Shown: piece after piece, positions 31,910-42,812 of the stretch
How positions within the stretch are numbered: position 1 is the stretch's first letter
How the letters are laid out: the number at the start of each line of letters is the position of its first letter
NCBI GenBank assembly: GCA_037893225.1
Contig: JAZGUH010000207.1
Coordinates: 558,001-622,000 of the forward strand
Length of the DNA stretch: 64,000 nt
Origin: Hippasteria phrygiana
Lineage: Eukaryota > Echinodermata > Asteroidea > Valvatida > Goniasteridae
Direction of reading: 5' to 3'
Notes under the pieces: generated by a model
What the model was told of the DNA's origin: nothing
The model's input: only the letters and a program-made list of their open reading frames with translations
Database searches by the model: none
Made by a program: the position numbers and the translations under genes

Positions 31910-32038
31910 TTAATGCCTTCTATCTCCATTTGTGATTATGTAAAGCGAAGTACCTGGGTCATTCTGTGCCAAATCACCTGAATTTCTGAAAAGTTGTCAG
32001 GCTTCATCAGACTCCAATTTTTAAAAAACTTTCTGAAA
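31910..32038. other. Short unique spacer
   Basis: No feature. Confidence 0.3.
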
Positions 32039-32180
32039 CCCTAACCCTGCCAGACGCAGCACAGTGCATCTGTGGTGACAGCTCCACTTTGCTGCACTCT
32101 GCACACAAGTCAATGTGACAAAGTATGCAATCTGATGCGTCTGGCAGGGTTTCTAGCCAAAATACCCTGGAGGGTTAGGG
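32039..32180. mobile_element. TTAA MITE, TGCCAGACGC family, copy 3
   Basis: CCCTAACCCTGCCAGACGC start; TTAGGG end with TTAA at 32181-32184; left TTAA lost. Confidence 0.8.
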
Positions 32181-32459
32181 TTAACATGTCTCATAAACAC
32201 AAGCAAATTTTAGTGTCTAACTCAAAGTGGTTTCTGCTACCCCACCCCCTTTTTCTCATTCATAGTTGTGCCAATCACGTTTTCAATTTTTGGAGGCCCA
32301 TATCCCCAAAATACATCAGGGTCTGTACCTGGAAATTTCTCCATAGGATGAATGGTATCCATTCTGCAAGATTCTGCTATCAAACGTTCCATACCAGGTT
32401 TCGTTTGCAAGATATAGGTCACTTTCTACCATTTTCGGCCCCTGGTGCCCACAAGAATG

Positions 32460-32568
32460 CACTGCAAAAACTGTGGTGTTAATCTAAAACCATGTGGTGT
32501 TTATATTGGGAGAGTGGTCCAATATAAACACCACTTGGTGTTAATTTAACACCACAGTTTTTGCAGTG
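32460..32568. mobile_element. CACTG palindromic MITE, 109 bp
   Basis: CACTGCAAAAACTGTGGTG... is mirrored end to end (CACCACAGTTTTTGCAGTG). TG flanks both sides as a possible 2-bp duplication. CACTG ends with A-rich subterminal sequence suggest the EnSpm/CACTA group. Confidence 0.78.
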
Positions 32569-32896
32569 TGGTCAGAGAGACTTCATATTTCATGCATACA
32601 CACACTACATGCAGGTGCATATATGTGTTTACTTCATGTCAAGGATTAAACCAATCACACCCTTTTTGGGGGCGTGGTCAGGGTCTGAATGTGGGTCCAC
32701 AGAGAAAAATGAGAAAATAACCCCCATCTTCTGATGGCAGGGATGAGATTCTGAAAAAATGAAAAACATGTGCACAGCCCGCAGGCACAGCAAAGTCCAT
32801 ACGATTATAAACATGTCAAACAGCACTGCAAGGTACATGTATTGGAAAATGCTTGACGTTTACTATGGTAAAATGATGTCATTCGTAAGTATTTTT
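32569..32896. other. No gene seen
   Basis: No exon, RNA or repeat recognised. Confidence 0.3.
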
Positions 32897-33089
32897 GGAA
32901 AGAGTTCCATATCCGGCCATCACTTATTTTCCCTTAATATTATGACTTAAAAACTACCAAAAGGTGTAAATCTGATGAAGAAACACAAATTTTTGAACTT
33001 TTTCCTTGAAAATACTTTGACTTTTTCTATCATGGCCCATAGACTTTGTGCACGAGGTCCACGTGATAACCGGATATGGAACTCTTTCC
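32897..33089. mobile_element. MITE with perfect 20-bp ends GGAAAGAGTTCCATATCCGG
   Basis: Perfect inverted 20-bp ends, 193 bp in total, T-rich flanks. Superfamily open. Confidence 0.75.
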
Positions 33090-34273
33090 TTTTTTCTTTT
33101 ATTTTGAGAAATTTGGGGGAAAAAAAGAAAGATCTGACAAAAAGGTGCAACAAAATATAATTATAAATGTTACAAGTAAGAGCGTATCACAAGCGCCTTC
33201 CGAAGCGACACATAGTTTATTTCGGCATCGCACCTCGGCCCGGCTTTTTCAATTTCCGGATGAATTCCGACAGAAAAAAAATCCTCCACAAAGGCTCCAG
33301 ATTTCAATTCCACCCATTCCCACTGCAAGGTATTGTTTAATTCCTTTATCAATCTCCTTTATCAGTCCCTCTGCTTTCCGACTAAACGATGTCTTTACGA
33401 CAATACACGATGCAAACCAACAATCCCGAAAGCTGGTAGGGAAATCTCAGGACAAGTACAAGTACCGAACAAGTACCGCAGGCGTGCACCAGATCATTGC
33501 ACGTGCGTTGCAGCGCGAGCGGGGCATGGTCCGTGCTCGGTCATTGGTTGAAAGCGGAAATGGCCACAAAAACATGCAAATCAGAGCAGTTGTAAGACCA
33601 ATAGTTACATAGTTGATCTAACACGAATGCACTTTACACAGTGATTGTCATTGGTCAATATGCGTGAGGTATCCCACTGTTTCGGCAAGAGCCAATGGAA
33701 TTTGTTGTTTTATTCCATCTCCCAAACGCACCCCCTTCGTCACGATCTGACTGAACATGATAGTGACATGACTCACCTCAACGGGTGGTCTGGGGATGAG
33801 TCATACAATTGATAGGCCTAGGTAACTTTTTTAGGTCACTTGCATTATTTTGCCGTGAACTGGTCTCACCTTTTTTTCGCTAGTATTATTCAGCTGATTA
33901 ATTGCAGAAGTAATTGCAGAATACCCCACAACCCGAAAGTACCCCCCTAAAAAACGCGGATACGCGGTGGGAGGGAGTCTGGAGGGGCGATAGAGGGCGC
34001 CATTTTTCCTTTTAAAAAAACCTCCGAGGGGGCTGGAATCGGACTTAGGCCTACGTGCGTAATTTGAATGGAAAGCTCGGGCAAAAGTCCAAGTCCAAAG
34101 TATGTCCCAGGAGGTGGATACACGGATACGGGGTGGCAGGGAGTCGGGTGGGCATAGAGGGCGCCATTTTTGCATGGCCGACATACGATATGTGAATAGT
34201 TTATTGAGGGCATGCAATGAACCGTGAACCCGTATCCGGATACGAGGTGGAGATACGAGTGGCGGGGTATTCT
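33090..34273. other. Unassigned; direct repeats GAGGGCGCCATTTTT
   Basis: Two direct copies (about 33959-34010 and 34127-34172) share GGGAGTC...TAGAGGGCGCCATTTTT. A 60-codon minus frame at 33170-33352 lacks a good acceptor and was not called. Confidence 0.35.
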
Positions 34274-34770
34274 GCAATTGCGGTCATGCTATTTAGCTTC
34301 AACAAGCGTCAACAAACCCGATCAGCGTCAACAAAGCGTCAACAAGCTCAAAATGCACAAGCTTCACAAAAGCTATACAGTATACTTGTATTCATCAAAC
34401 TCTCGCATCTTGTATTATGTAAGAAATTGGGCGAATTCTCGTTCACAATCCCACATAAAAACGACATTTTATGACGACAAAATTACGATGAATGGGCGCC
34501 GCCATCTTTGTTTTCTCTTTTGCGCATGCGCGATTGCAACATGTCCCAGAAAAATAAGATGGCTGCCGGGAAAAAGCACTGTTGATGTCGTACTTTTTCG
34601 CTAAAATCACACATTTTAAGATACTTTTAAATACTAATGATACTTTTAAATAATCATAGGAGCCCACTAAATATTGTGAATAACATGTTTAAGCTTAACA
34701 GTGCTTTTATAAGTTGTTGACGCTTTGTTGACGCTAATTATAATATTAGCATGACCCCTGCAATTGTGCC
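34274..34770. mobile_element. Element with GCAATTG / GCATGCTATT inverted ends
   Basis: GCAATTGCGGTCATGCTAT and AACAAGCGTCAACAAA at the left mirror TTTGTTGACGC and ATTAGCATGACCCCTGCAATTG at the right; about 500 bp, non-coding. Confidence 0.6.
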
Positions 34771-35528
34771 TATGGATTTATTTATATGAAGTTGTAATAC
34801 TATATAGGCCCATGATAGGCCTAACTGTCAGTGTCAGTGCAGTGTCCTGTTGCATACAAGAAGAGTGACATGACTGACAAAATCATCGTCATTAAAAAGT
34901 TGAAATGTGCAGGTGGCCTCCGCAACATGATCAACAAAACATGCCAAACGAAATTTCATTTTCATTACAAATCCTACTGGAGTACTGCACTAGGCAGCCT
35001 GCGCTTACCACAGAACCTACGCTTACCACAGTCAGCAACGTTGCTCAAGTCTGCTTGGTCACCGCCTTGGCTTGTTGTGACGGAGTTAGATACTTTTATA
35101 CTTTTATACTTTTAAACACAAGAATTTATGAGCAGACTTCATCAAAGTTAGAGTTTTCAGCACCATGTCACCAATGTGGAAAATTTCGCAAGTAGGCCAG
35201 GTCAACTTTTGAGGTCAATCATGTGATATAAAGAGTGTTCCATTTTTCACCCAGGGGTGCTCCAATAACCCGTCCGGGCCGCCAGCGCCAAGTGGCGTTT
35301 GTAAACCAATCATTTACTTAATAAATCAATTTTACACATCAAATTATTTAAAATATGATAATTACATGTAAAACGTGTAAATGGTAATTAGTAGAAAGAA
35401 AGTAATACAACTGATTATCCAAACGGAAAGTGTTGATGCCTGTTAGGTAATGTAAGGGGTGACTTGTGCAAGTTTATTCAGAAGCGCCACCATTCATTTT
35501 GTCGAACCATAATCTATTTTTAGCGCAG
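34771..35528. other. No secure gene; possible upstream part of gene B
   Basis: A protein-like frame at about 34846-34912 (AYKKSDMTDKIIVIKK) ends at a GT donor but follows a poor acceptor. I could not place it in gene B. Confidence 0.3.
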
Positions 35529-35636
35529 TGTTGTGGACGTGGGACGCGTACCTTGTACCCGTACCTGGGGGATGTCAATGACACAATGTCGCCTCATCAT
35601 CAAAGACAGATCGACGTGGACAGTCTAGTCATGGAG
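35529..35636 (+). CDS. Gene B, coding exon
   Basis: Acceptor ctatttttagcgcag and donor ATGGAG|GTATCC bound a 36-codon exon, phase 0-0: CCGRGTRTLYPYLGDVNDTM, then PHHQRQIDVDSLVME. It joins in frame to exon 36566-36634. Composition is protein-like, with no stop across the exon and a stop soon after the donor. Family not recognised; upstream exons not found. Confidence 0.6.
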
Positions 35637-35867
35637 GTATCCTTTTAATACCTCCATGGTCTTCGAAACGGATGAGAACAATTAAAATGAAATCCCGCTT
35701 TGCAAAAAGACCCGCTTTTTGAATTCGATGTATCATTTATTGGGTCTTTTTAATGAATTATGGGCCGGAAGTTGTCGGCATGCATGCATGCATGCATGCA
35801 TGGCAAGAGGTCAACACATTTTGTGTCTTTTTGAAGCGGTATAATGAGACAGGACAATAGTGTATTC

Positions 35868-36342
35868 AATAAACCTTTTCGACATTCTCAAAGCATCATG
35901 CAAACAGCATCAGCCCTAGGCCGGCATAAGAGCAAGATGTTGGTTTGCATGGTTGCAAAAAACCTTTTCCGTTTGGCTACATGACATTATTAGCTGTTCG
36001 AATTCCAAAAAGTCGCATTCCCCAATTATTTCCTTATTTTTATTGCCATTTAAAATTGATTTTTTTTTTCTGGTTATAAATGTTCCATGCAAAAGAGTAT
36101 CTCTCAATCAATATTACATGGGGTGCGTTCCACTCCGCGAACGTTGCCAACGTTAACGTTTCATACTTTTCGTTAATGGTGGATTCCGCTCATCACACCC
36201 CGTTCCACTTCGACTTCGACTGGCGCCAACTAAAAACGTAGGCGAACGTTCGCGGAAACAGTTCGCGTGAGTGGAACGCAGCCATACGGTTTGTTTGGCC
36301 TCCATACCCACAATGCATTGAGAATGTCGAAAAGGGTCTATT
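35868..36342. mobile_element. AATAAACCTTTTCGAC element, copy 1
   Basis: Left end AATAAACCTTTTCGACATTCTC, right end GAGAATGTCGAAAAGGGTCTATT. Related copies at 59.0, 59.6, 61.7 and 63.4 kb. A smaller element (36121-36283) with GTGCGTTCCAC / GTGGAACGCA ends is inserted. It lies in a gene B intron. Confidence 0.75.
36121..36283. mobile_element. Nested MITE, GTGCGTTCCAC ends
   Basis: GGGTGCGTTCCACTCCGCGAAC is mirrored by GTTCGCGTGAGTGGAACGCAG. The AATAAACC host copies elsewhere lack it. A similar one lies at about 41106-41239. Confidence 0.7.
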
Positions 36343-36565
36343 GTCAGTGCTTAGTTGCAAAAATCTTACGCACACAAAATATTAGTGACATGGGAAAGAG
36401 ATGGGGATCGAGGGCTTAAAAAGTAGCACATTCATCGGGGCGGGGGAGGGGGGCCGGGGGGGGGGGACTTGCTGCGATACTGACATTTCTGTATAAAGTG
36501 GAGAAAATGCAAACCAGAATCAAGCTAATTCCAAAACCTTCCCTTTTATTTTATTCTTTTTGTAG

Positions 36566-36634
36566 GGCAACAGATCAACACTGACTGAATGGAGGTTGAA
36601 AAATTGGCACTTTGTACTTCAAACTTTGTGCAAG
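36566..36634 (+). CDS. Gene B, coding exon
   Basis: Strong acceptor ttattctttttgtag and donor TGCAAG|GTAAAA bound a 23-codon phase 0-0 exon: GNRSTLTEWRLKNWHFVLQT, then LCK. Rich in Trp and amphipathic. It joins the flanking candidate exons without frame change. Family not recognised. Confidence 0.68.
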
Positions 36635-36805
36635 GTAAAACGTTGAAAACAGTCCTAGAATTTGCCTACACTGATCTCTATGCAAATTATGCACCTATCA
36701 CTCCCCCACACTGGTCCCCCGGCCTATATTCAAACCAATTGATTTTTGAATTGGTACTCAATTGGTTTCAATTGGTATGTTTTTTCTCTTGTCTATTTTC
36801 CCCCA
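36635..36805. other. Start of CAATTGGT-rich degenerate array
   Basis: CAATTGGTTT-like words begin near 36735 and continue after the MITE to about 37435. Confidence 0.5.
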
Positions 36806-37111
36806 CACTGTAAAAATACACGGATAACACTTTTTTAACACTTCAACGCGTTAATAATAATACTTTATATTGGAGGCGTTGCACGTGATTAACACTAAAC
36901 ACGTTAAAATAGGCGTTGTTGTTGATCATTATCAACGCTTGAAGTGTTAATTTAGGTAGATTTTAACACTTTAAAATGTTAATAATCATTAACACAAACG
37001 CCTATTTAAACGTGTTTTAGTGTTAATCACGTGCAAAGCCTCCGATACCTTTACGTGTAAAGTATTAATGTTGAAGTGTTAAAAAAGTGTTATCCGTTTA
37101 TTTTTACAGTG
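36806..37111. mobile_element. CACTG palindromic MITE, 306 bp, inserted in the CAATTGGT array
   Basis: CACTGTAAAAATACACGGAT is mirrored as ATCCGTTTATTTTTACAGTG, and internal TTAACACTT-type blocks pair along the whole length. CA flanks both sides. Same terminal type as 32460-32568. Confidence 0.8.
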
Positions 37112-37440
37112 CATCATTTGAACATTTCAATTGGGACTCAATTGGTTTCAATTGGTATGTTTTTTTCCCACTCAATTGGAAATTTCAATTGGTTTTCAGT
37201 TGGTATTGAAATGGTTTTCAGTTGGTATTGAAATGGTTTCAATTGGTTTGAATTGGTCCGATTGAGAAAAGGTCCGAATTTACGATTCAAACCAATTGGT
37301 TTCCAATTGGTAATTGAATATGTTCCAATTGGTTATTGAATAGGTTCCAATTGGTTATTGGCTAGGTTCCAATTGGTTATTGGCTAGGTTCCAGTTGGTA
37401 AATGAATGGGTTCCAATTGGTAAATTAATTGGCCGTTTTC
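37112..37440. repeat. Degenerate CAATTGGT array
   Basis: Irregular tandem words CAATTGGTTTC, TTCCAATTGGTTATTG and similar. CCAATTGG is self-complementary, so the tract is also palindromic. In the intron before the last gene B exon. Confidence 0.75.
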
Positions 37441-37562
37441 AGTAGGGCCACACCCACAGACAGTGAGATTGGGATCGCACTCCTATAACTCTGTGCCCAT
37501 CCCCATGCACCGTTTACTATTGTTTTCCTGCATAAACATTTCTACACATCAGGAATGACCAG

Positions 37563-37652
37563 TGTGAAAAACTGACACATAACATGCATCTATTGCACAA
37601 AAAGGTGAAGATTACACCAGACATCCTTGGATCATTGTGGGAATTTATATAA
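37563..37652 (+). CDS. Gene B, probable terminal exon
   Basis: After the acceptor aggaatgaccag a phase-0 frame reads CEKLTHNMHLLHKKVKITPD, then ILGSLWEFI and stop TAA. It continues exon 36566-36634 directly (LQTLCK-CEKLTHN). An internal AAAAAG|GTGAAG could act as a donor. The mariner element starts 28 bp after the stop. Moderate confidence: frame and phase fit, but the acceptor is not strong. Confidence 0.5.
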   Translation, partial: CEKLTHNMHLLHKKVKITPDILGSLWEFI

Positions 37653-37887
37653 ACATTATGTAAATTGTTTCTGCATCTGGGAGGTGCGATCAAAAAGTTC
37701 CGAGACTGTTCCTGTTGCAAACGAACGGAGCCAGAACGGACCGCAGGTGTAGTATAAGCAACACAACACTTTTGTGAGTCAAGTATTCCAAGTTACATCG
37801 CTTGATCAACATCAGCACCTGTGTTACTCGCATTTTGTGGTACGTGCGCATTTGCGATTTCACCATGGACCTGAAACTTAAGCATGA

Positions 37888-38991
37888 GATGAGCAGCACC
37901 GTGTCAACATATGCGAGGATCTCCGTCTAGGCGCGGACACCGGGATGACACAGGGGCTCGGACAACTCGACCGTTGGCCGACTCGACTCGAGACAACTCG
38001 ACCGTTGAGACAACTCGACCGTTGAGACAACTCGACCGTTTTTTGGTCAAATGGGAAGACAAGTCGTCCGTTAAGACAAGTCGTCCGTTAAGACAAGTCG
38101 TCCGTTGAGACAACTCGTCCGTTGAGACAAGTCGACTCGTAGATAGGGGAATTGGTTGTGGAAGGAACGGCACGGGGTGACTTTTGATGGGCAGGACAGC
38201 GCTGTCGTTTTGGACGGGGCTGTACACAGGGGGGCCGGGATGGACGCAGGCATGACAGGGGGCCGGGTAACGTGAATTGTCGTGCCGGTCTATATTTTGT
38301 GGCACGGGGCTGGGATTGGATATATATGCGGGGCCGGGAAGTTTTCTTTTTGCGGGGTGACATGGTTGATGGGCCGGACAGCGCTGTCGTTTTGGACGGG
38401 GCTGGGGTACACAGGGGGCCCGGGACGAGGGATTAGAATAACACTTTGATAACAAACTACATTTTGTAATCCACTAGCCTCTACACCGTCGGCCATCATC
38501 AACTGAGATGTTTAAGAATACCGGCCTATCACCGCATCGGTAAATACCGGTGCGGCTGCCCGCCCGCGGCCGTGCACCGTGCATGCCGCGTCGCTCTCGC
38601 GGGCCTTGCACGCGCTGGGTCCCGGGCGTCGCGCTCGCCGTGCATGCCGTGTCACCGTACACCGACCGGGTCCCCGCGCACGGTAATACCACACATTTTG
38701 AACCATTCTGGGCCACGCGCAAATACCCAAACATTGACGGGCAACCTGTGTTGAAAATACCACGCGCTCCGCTAGCTACATCATGTACATCGCACGGTCG
38801 AGTTGTCTCCATGTCAAAGTCGACTTGTCTCAACGGACGACTTGGTAAACGGTCGAGTTGTCTGAACGGTCGAGTTGTCTCGAGTCGAGTCGGCCAACGG
38901 TCGAGTTGTCCGACATCCATGACACAAACTTCTTGTCGAGGATCATCAGCGGTGACGAGAGTTTGGTCTACGGTAGGCTTGGTTCAAGACG
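37888..38991 (+). pseudogene. Mariner transposase remnant, interrupted
   Basis: Before the insertion: HRVNICEDLRLGADTG. After it: NFLSRIISGDESLVYG. FLxRIIxGDES-(W)-VYG is the conserved block around the first catalytic Asp of mariner transposases, here with Trp replaced by Leu. A one-base frameshift separates the parts, and the N-terminal DNA-binding region and the rest of the DDD domain are missing. Inactive. Confidence 0.78.
37953..38918. mobile_element. 966-bp nested element, perfect 8-bp TSD, repeat-built arms
   Basis: ATGACACA stands on both sides (37945-37952, 38919-38926). Ends match from CGGACAACTCGACCGTTGG inward. Both arms are made of short tandem units of CAACTCGACCGTTGAGA type. 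Inside, GGACAGCGCTGTCGTTTTGG occurs as two direct copies about 180 bp apart, and 38520-38680 is CpG-rich. The 8-bp duplication suggests hAT-like or P-like integration. No transposase seen. Confidence 0.85.
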
Positions 38992-39015
38992 ATAATGATC
39001 GATAATGGATCGTGC

Positions 39016-40048
39016 AGCGTCGCGAAAATTCGTCTCATCAAGACACCTGTCCATACTTCATGCGAATGCGAATGCGAATGCGAAGCGAATTTGACGTCAT
39101 GGAACATTCGCAGCGAAGGTTTGCACAAGTTGAAAGTGTTCAACTTTTGCGAATTCGCAGCGCGAATATTTGGCGTTGACGTCATAAATTCGTCATAAAT
39201 TTTCCAGGGAGCGTTCCAAGCGTGGTAGGAGCGCTGGGAGCGGTGTATCCCTGCACAAGGGGACTACTTTGAAAGGGATGGCGGCCAGATTTAAATCACG
39301 TACTGTTTTTGCTCGTTATAGGCGCAGTCCCGGAAGTGTTTGATCGCAACTTGTAAAAAGTTCAGAGATGTAGTCGAGTCCATCAAAAGTCCCTGCAAGT
39401 CCATCACAAGCCCTCCAGTCCTAATCCCAATCCCAAGCTATTCAAATGAGCTTTGACAAAGGCATTTCTTTGTCATTGTTCATCCAGATACTTGTGACCG
39501 GCTTTATGAAAGGACTTCTGAAGTTCTGACTGGGCTTGCGAAAGTACTTGTGAAAGTACTTGCAGGGACTCCAACTCTGAAAAAGTTCACCCACTGGTAT
39601 TTTCTCTATGATCCTAGTACAGCACAATCTACTATAGAATGTGTGGCAAAAGTGCAGCCAAGCCCTCGGTAGGGGGGGGGGGGGGGGGGGGGTGACAAAA
39701 GGGGGCGGGGAAGTATCAAAATTGTCCACCCCGAATTTTTTTGGGATTAAAATTCCAGTTTTTCATGGGCAGCGCTTTCAACAGCCTTTACGAATAGGTC
39801 CAAAGTGAATCGACACACAACATTATGATGGGTCGTCATCCGGGGATATTCATAATAAAGCACACTTAATGTTCGATATGGTCTATAATTTTGTTGAGCT
39901 TTAAATTTCTTTTTTCAATTTGTATTTTTCTTGAATTCGTAAAAAAAATTGCATGTCCAGTTTTTGCGGAGTAGACGGTCCAACCTTGCTCTATGGTCCA
40001 ACTTACAAACAAATAAATAACTAAAACAGACAGGTTTGTTAAAATTGC
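39016..40048. other. Foldback relative and unique sequence
   Basis: 39355-39595 matches the foldback element at 2.0-2.3 kb (AAGCTATTCAAATGA, TTTGTCATTGTTC, inverted AAGTCC/GGACTT arms). GAATGC repeats near 39060 and a poly-G tract near 39676. No gene. Confidence 0.5.
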
Positions 40049-40856
40049 TTAAGGGTAGTGCACATGATTGGTCATTGTTGCAATTTTCAGAAATGGGCGG
40101 ATTTGGGGGTTAGTATTTTATAGGAAATATCGTTCCACTGACCTGTTCAAAGTTTTGCATTGTTGGATGGCGAAAAAAAAAGAAGAGGGAAAACCGCATT
40201 CGTTTTTAACCGTCGGGCGGATGACAGCCTTTAGTCAAGGCGCGCATGGCTACCTGCCAGCGTGTCCGGGACGCACCGCTCGTCCGGGTAGCCACGCGCG
40301 CCTTGACTAAAGGCTACATTTGTTGTTGTTATTATTATTATTATTATTATTAGAGGGCAGTTTTCCAACGATTGCCGGCCGGCAATCATTGGGAAAACAA
40401 CATAAATTTCCACTTTTCTTGACGACGACAGCACACCTGGTGCCATCATTTCACAGGATGATTGAGACTACTATTAACGTATGCACCTATCAATTGCTTC
40501 CTCCACCCCCCCCCCCCCCCCCCCAGGCTGCCCCAGCCATGGAGTTAGTCCTTCCTCCATGCCCCAGCCAAGATGTGGGGATTGTCACTTTTGAAGTGAC
40601 CAAACCCCTACCCCTGGGGCAAAATTTTAGTGACAATCCCCGACATACATGGGTGGGGCACCCCTACCTCATGGTTTTGAACTTCTGATGTGGAAACAAT
40701 GGCTTGAAAAACATGACCAAACCCCCACATAAGACCTGGGGCAGCCCGGGGGGAGGGGGGAAGCAATTGATAGGCGCATTACAGTCTAGTACTTATTTCA
40801 GAATAATTCAGTAAACAAAATTTGGAGGATTACCAATTGTGTACACTACATTTAAC
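40049..40856. mobile_element. GGTAGTGTACACGATTGG element, copy 1, with nested insertion
   Basis: Left end TTAAGGGTAGTGCACATGATTGG-type, right end CCAATTGTGTACACTACATTTAA. Contains the GACAGCACACCTGGTGCC block and a hairpin GCCTTTAGTCAAGGCGCGC (40218-40316). TTAA at both ends fits TTAA-targeting superfamilies (piggyBac or Kolobok). The element at 40482-40778 is inserted. Confidence 0.7.
40482..40778. mobile_element. Nested TGCACCTATCAATTG element, copy 1
   Basis: TGCACCTATCAATTGCTTCC is mirrored by GGAAGCAATTGATAGGCGCA. Uninterrupted host copies at 55805 and 58545 read straight through this point. Non-coding, C-rich interior. Confidence 0.75.
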
Positions 40857-41513
40857 ACTTAATTTAGACGCTTTAAATAGGCATGCAACTTGGAATTAAA
40901 AAAACCAGGAAATTACAATCTTTACAAGACTTTGTACAGTGTTTTTCAATTTTCAATGGCATAAGTGTGAAGTGAAAAATGAGGAAATCAGCTGATCCGA
41001 GGAAAGGTTGCATGCATATTTAAACTACCGTCTCCAGAATCACGGAGAATAAGCCATTACAAATTGGAATTTAAAATACCACTGTACAGTGCATGTTGCC
41101 GTAGGCTGGGCTGCGTTCCACGCACGCGAAAAATGCAAACGTTCACCAACTTTCGACAATTTTTTTGTGCACATTCAATGGAAAATTTTTCGTGTAGTAA
41201 GCGAATGTTCGCGTTGTTCGCGTGAGTGGAACACAGCCCTGAATACTGGCCACTTTTCAATAAACATGCCTTGACTTCAATTTTTCACACAATTTGCCAA
41301 AAAAAAGTCTGAAAACTTCACAGATTGGTAAATGTGGCGACAAAACTTGGGATTTGTTTCAAAAGATGATCCGCCTAACCTCAGATAGAAATTTGTTTTA
41401 AAAGAAATTGAACTGGAACCCTTCATAACTTTGTACAGGGTTTGTTGTAAAATCTGTTTTTTTTATTTCTGCACGTATTTGGATATAATTAAATTTGTTG
41501 TACATAAATTTGT
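40857..41513. other. Unassigned with one GTTCCACGC inverted pair
   Basis: 41106-41239 has GCTGCGTTCCACGCACGCGAA / TTCGCGTGAGTGGAACACAGC ends, relative of 36121-36283. No gene. Confidence 0.45.
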
Positions 41514-41521
41514 GTAAACTC

Positions 41522-42717
41522 TAGTGGTGGGATATGAATCCAGATTGTTTAACATTCGGTTTGAATTCCACTATTTGTTTTCGATTTTGGAAACCAGCTA
41601 TTCGAAAGCAACCTTTAAAAATGTAAGTCTTCCATTTTATTTGTGACACGGGCTAAAGAAAACAACTGCAGCATCCACGAAATTGCTCCATGGTCTCCGA
41701 TTGTAACTGCATTCACTCATCACGACTGGTCTCCTTGGTATATGAATAGCCTGCGCATCCACTTTTTTCAACAGCTCTGGAGTGTTTTTGCGGGGTTCGC
41801 CATTAACACTGGTCCGCTGGCCAAATGCCAGTTAAAACGGTGGCGGACTAGTTAAAACCCTCTCCAAAAAGTCCGGCGGGCCAGTTAAAATCCTCCATGG
41901 TATAGTTGGCTGTTCCATTTATTTTAAGTATCATTTTTATGGAGCTTTTTCTACCACCTCATAATTGAAAAAGTACTTGAACAAAAAGTGGACCAGTGAA
42001 AATGCTGGCGGACTAGTTAAAAGTCCAACTAACAAGTCCGGCCGGCCAGTGAAAAAAAAAGTAAAGGGGAAACCCTGGTTTTTGTACAGGCTCAGTGGTC
42101 ACTGAATCATGCAAACTGTGGGCCTGTTTGTTTCACACGGATCGGGAGGTGATCCAGAGCCTAACGAAAACAAACAGGATCCCTCTCGCTATATGTTGCA
42201 TGCTGGGAGAATTTGTATTACACGACAATGCCGTCTGCTTCAGATTCTGTAGGGCTATTTTTATGATAAACTATCTAGTATTTCCAGAAAAGTAAATCAA
42301 TCGTACATAGCTTTAATAACAAAAATACACTGTAAAAGAATTATGAGTAAATACTGTCACAATAGCTCGTTAAATGCTTCAAATCTACGAAAAAATACCG
42401 TCACTTTTCTCTGTCCGTCTCGCACGTCGCCATCTTGGATCTTGCGAACCCACCTCGCGAGCAGGATCACTAAAAACGTGATCCGGAGCAGCTTTCGACG
42501 CTCCGGATCACTGATCGCGCTCCGGATCTGCGTGAAACAAACACGCCCTACATGTATACATGTATCCAGTCATTGAGAGGGCTTTTTATGCGGCACCTCA
42601 CTCAACACTTTTTGTTGGCAAGACTATGAGCTTTCCATTGAAATCAGATAACCGTTATTCGGTTTGAATACAATTTGAATAATTGGATTTTGAATTCTCT
42701 GATTTCTCCCACCACTA
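41522..42717. mobile_element. 1.2-kb hAT-type element, TAGTGGTGGGA ends
   Basis: Inverted TAGTGGTGGGA / TCCCACCACTA with flanks GTAAACTC / GTAAACTA (7 of 8). Contains smaller inserts, e.g. 42119-42549 with GTGTTTGTTTCAC-type inverted ends. Non-coding. It ends 15 bp short of the zinc-finger gene's poly(A) signal. Confidence 0.78.
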
Positions 42718-42732
42718 GTAAACTACTCTTTT

Positions 42733-42738
42733 TTTATT
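42733..42738 (-). terminator. Poly(A) signal of the zinc-finger gene
   Basis: AATAAA on the minus strand, 75 bp after the stop codon; the usual position for a short 3' UTR. Confidence 0.5.
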
Positions 42739-42812
42739 TCCACCATTTCTGCACAGATGCACTGTAATTTCGCTTACTTAATTTAGCTTATTTCAACATA
42801 ATTATGAATGTT

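Larger units (their letters stand above)
37681..39015 (+). mobile_element. Mariner-like element, split by a nested insertion
   Basis: Left part (37681-37952) begins GAGGTGCGATCAAAAAGTTC and holds a leader and short coding remnants. Right part resumes at 38919 with transposase sequence. Between them sits a 966-bp element with an 8-bp duplication. The 3' inverted end was not located, so the right limit is approximate. Confidence 0.7.

Noticed and set aside
30982..31935. 250-codon SPFILNPP-like frame
   Set aside because: Entirely made of the 43-bp minisatellite inside a TTAA element.
33170..33352. 60-codon minus-strand frame (SVGIHPEIEKAGPRCD)
   Set aside because: The putative acceptor is purine-rich and no partner exon fits; length is within chance for this window.
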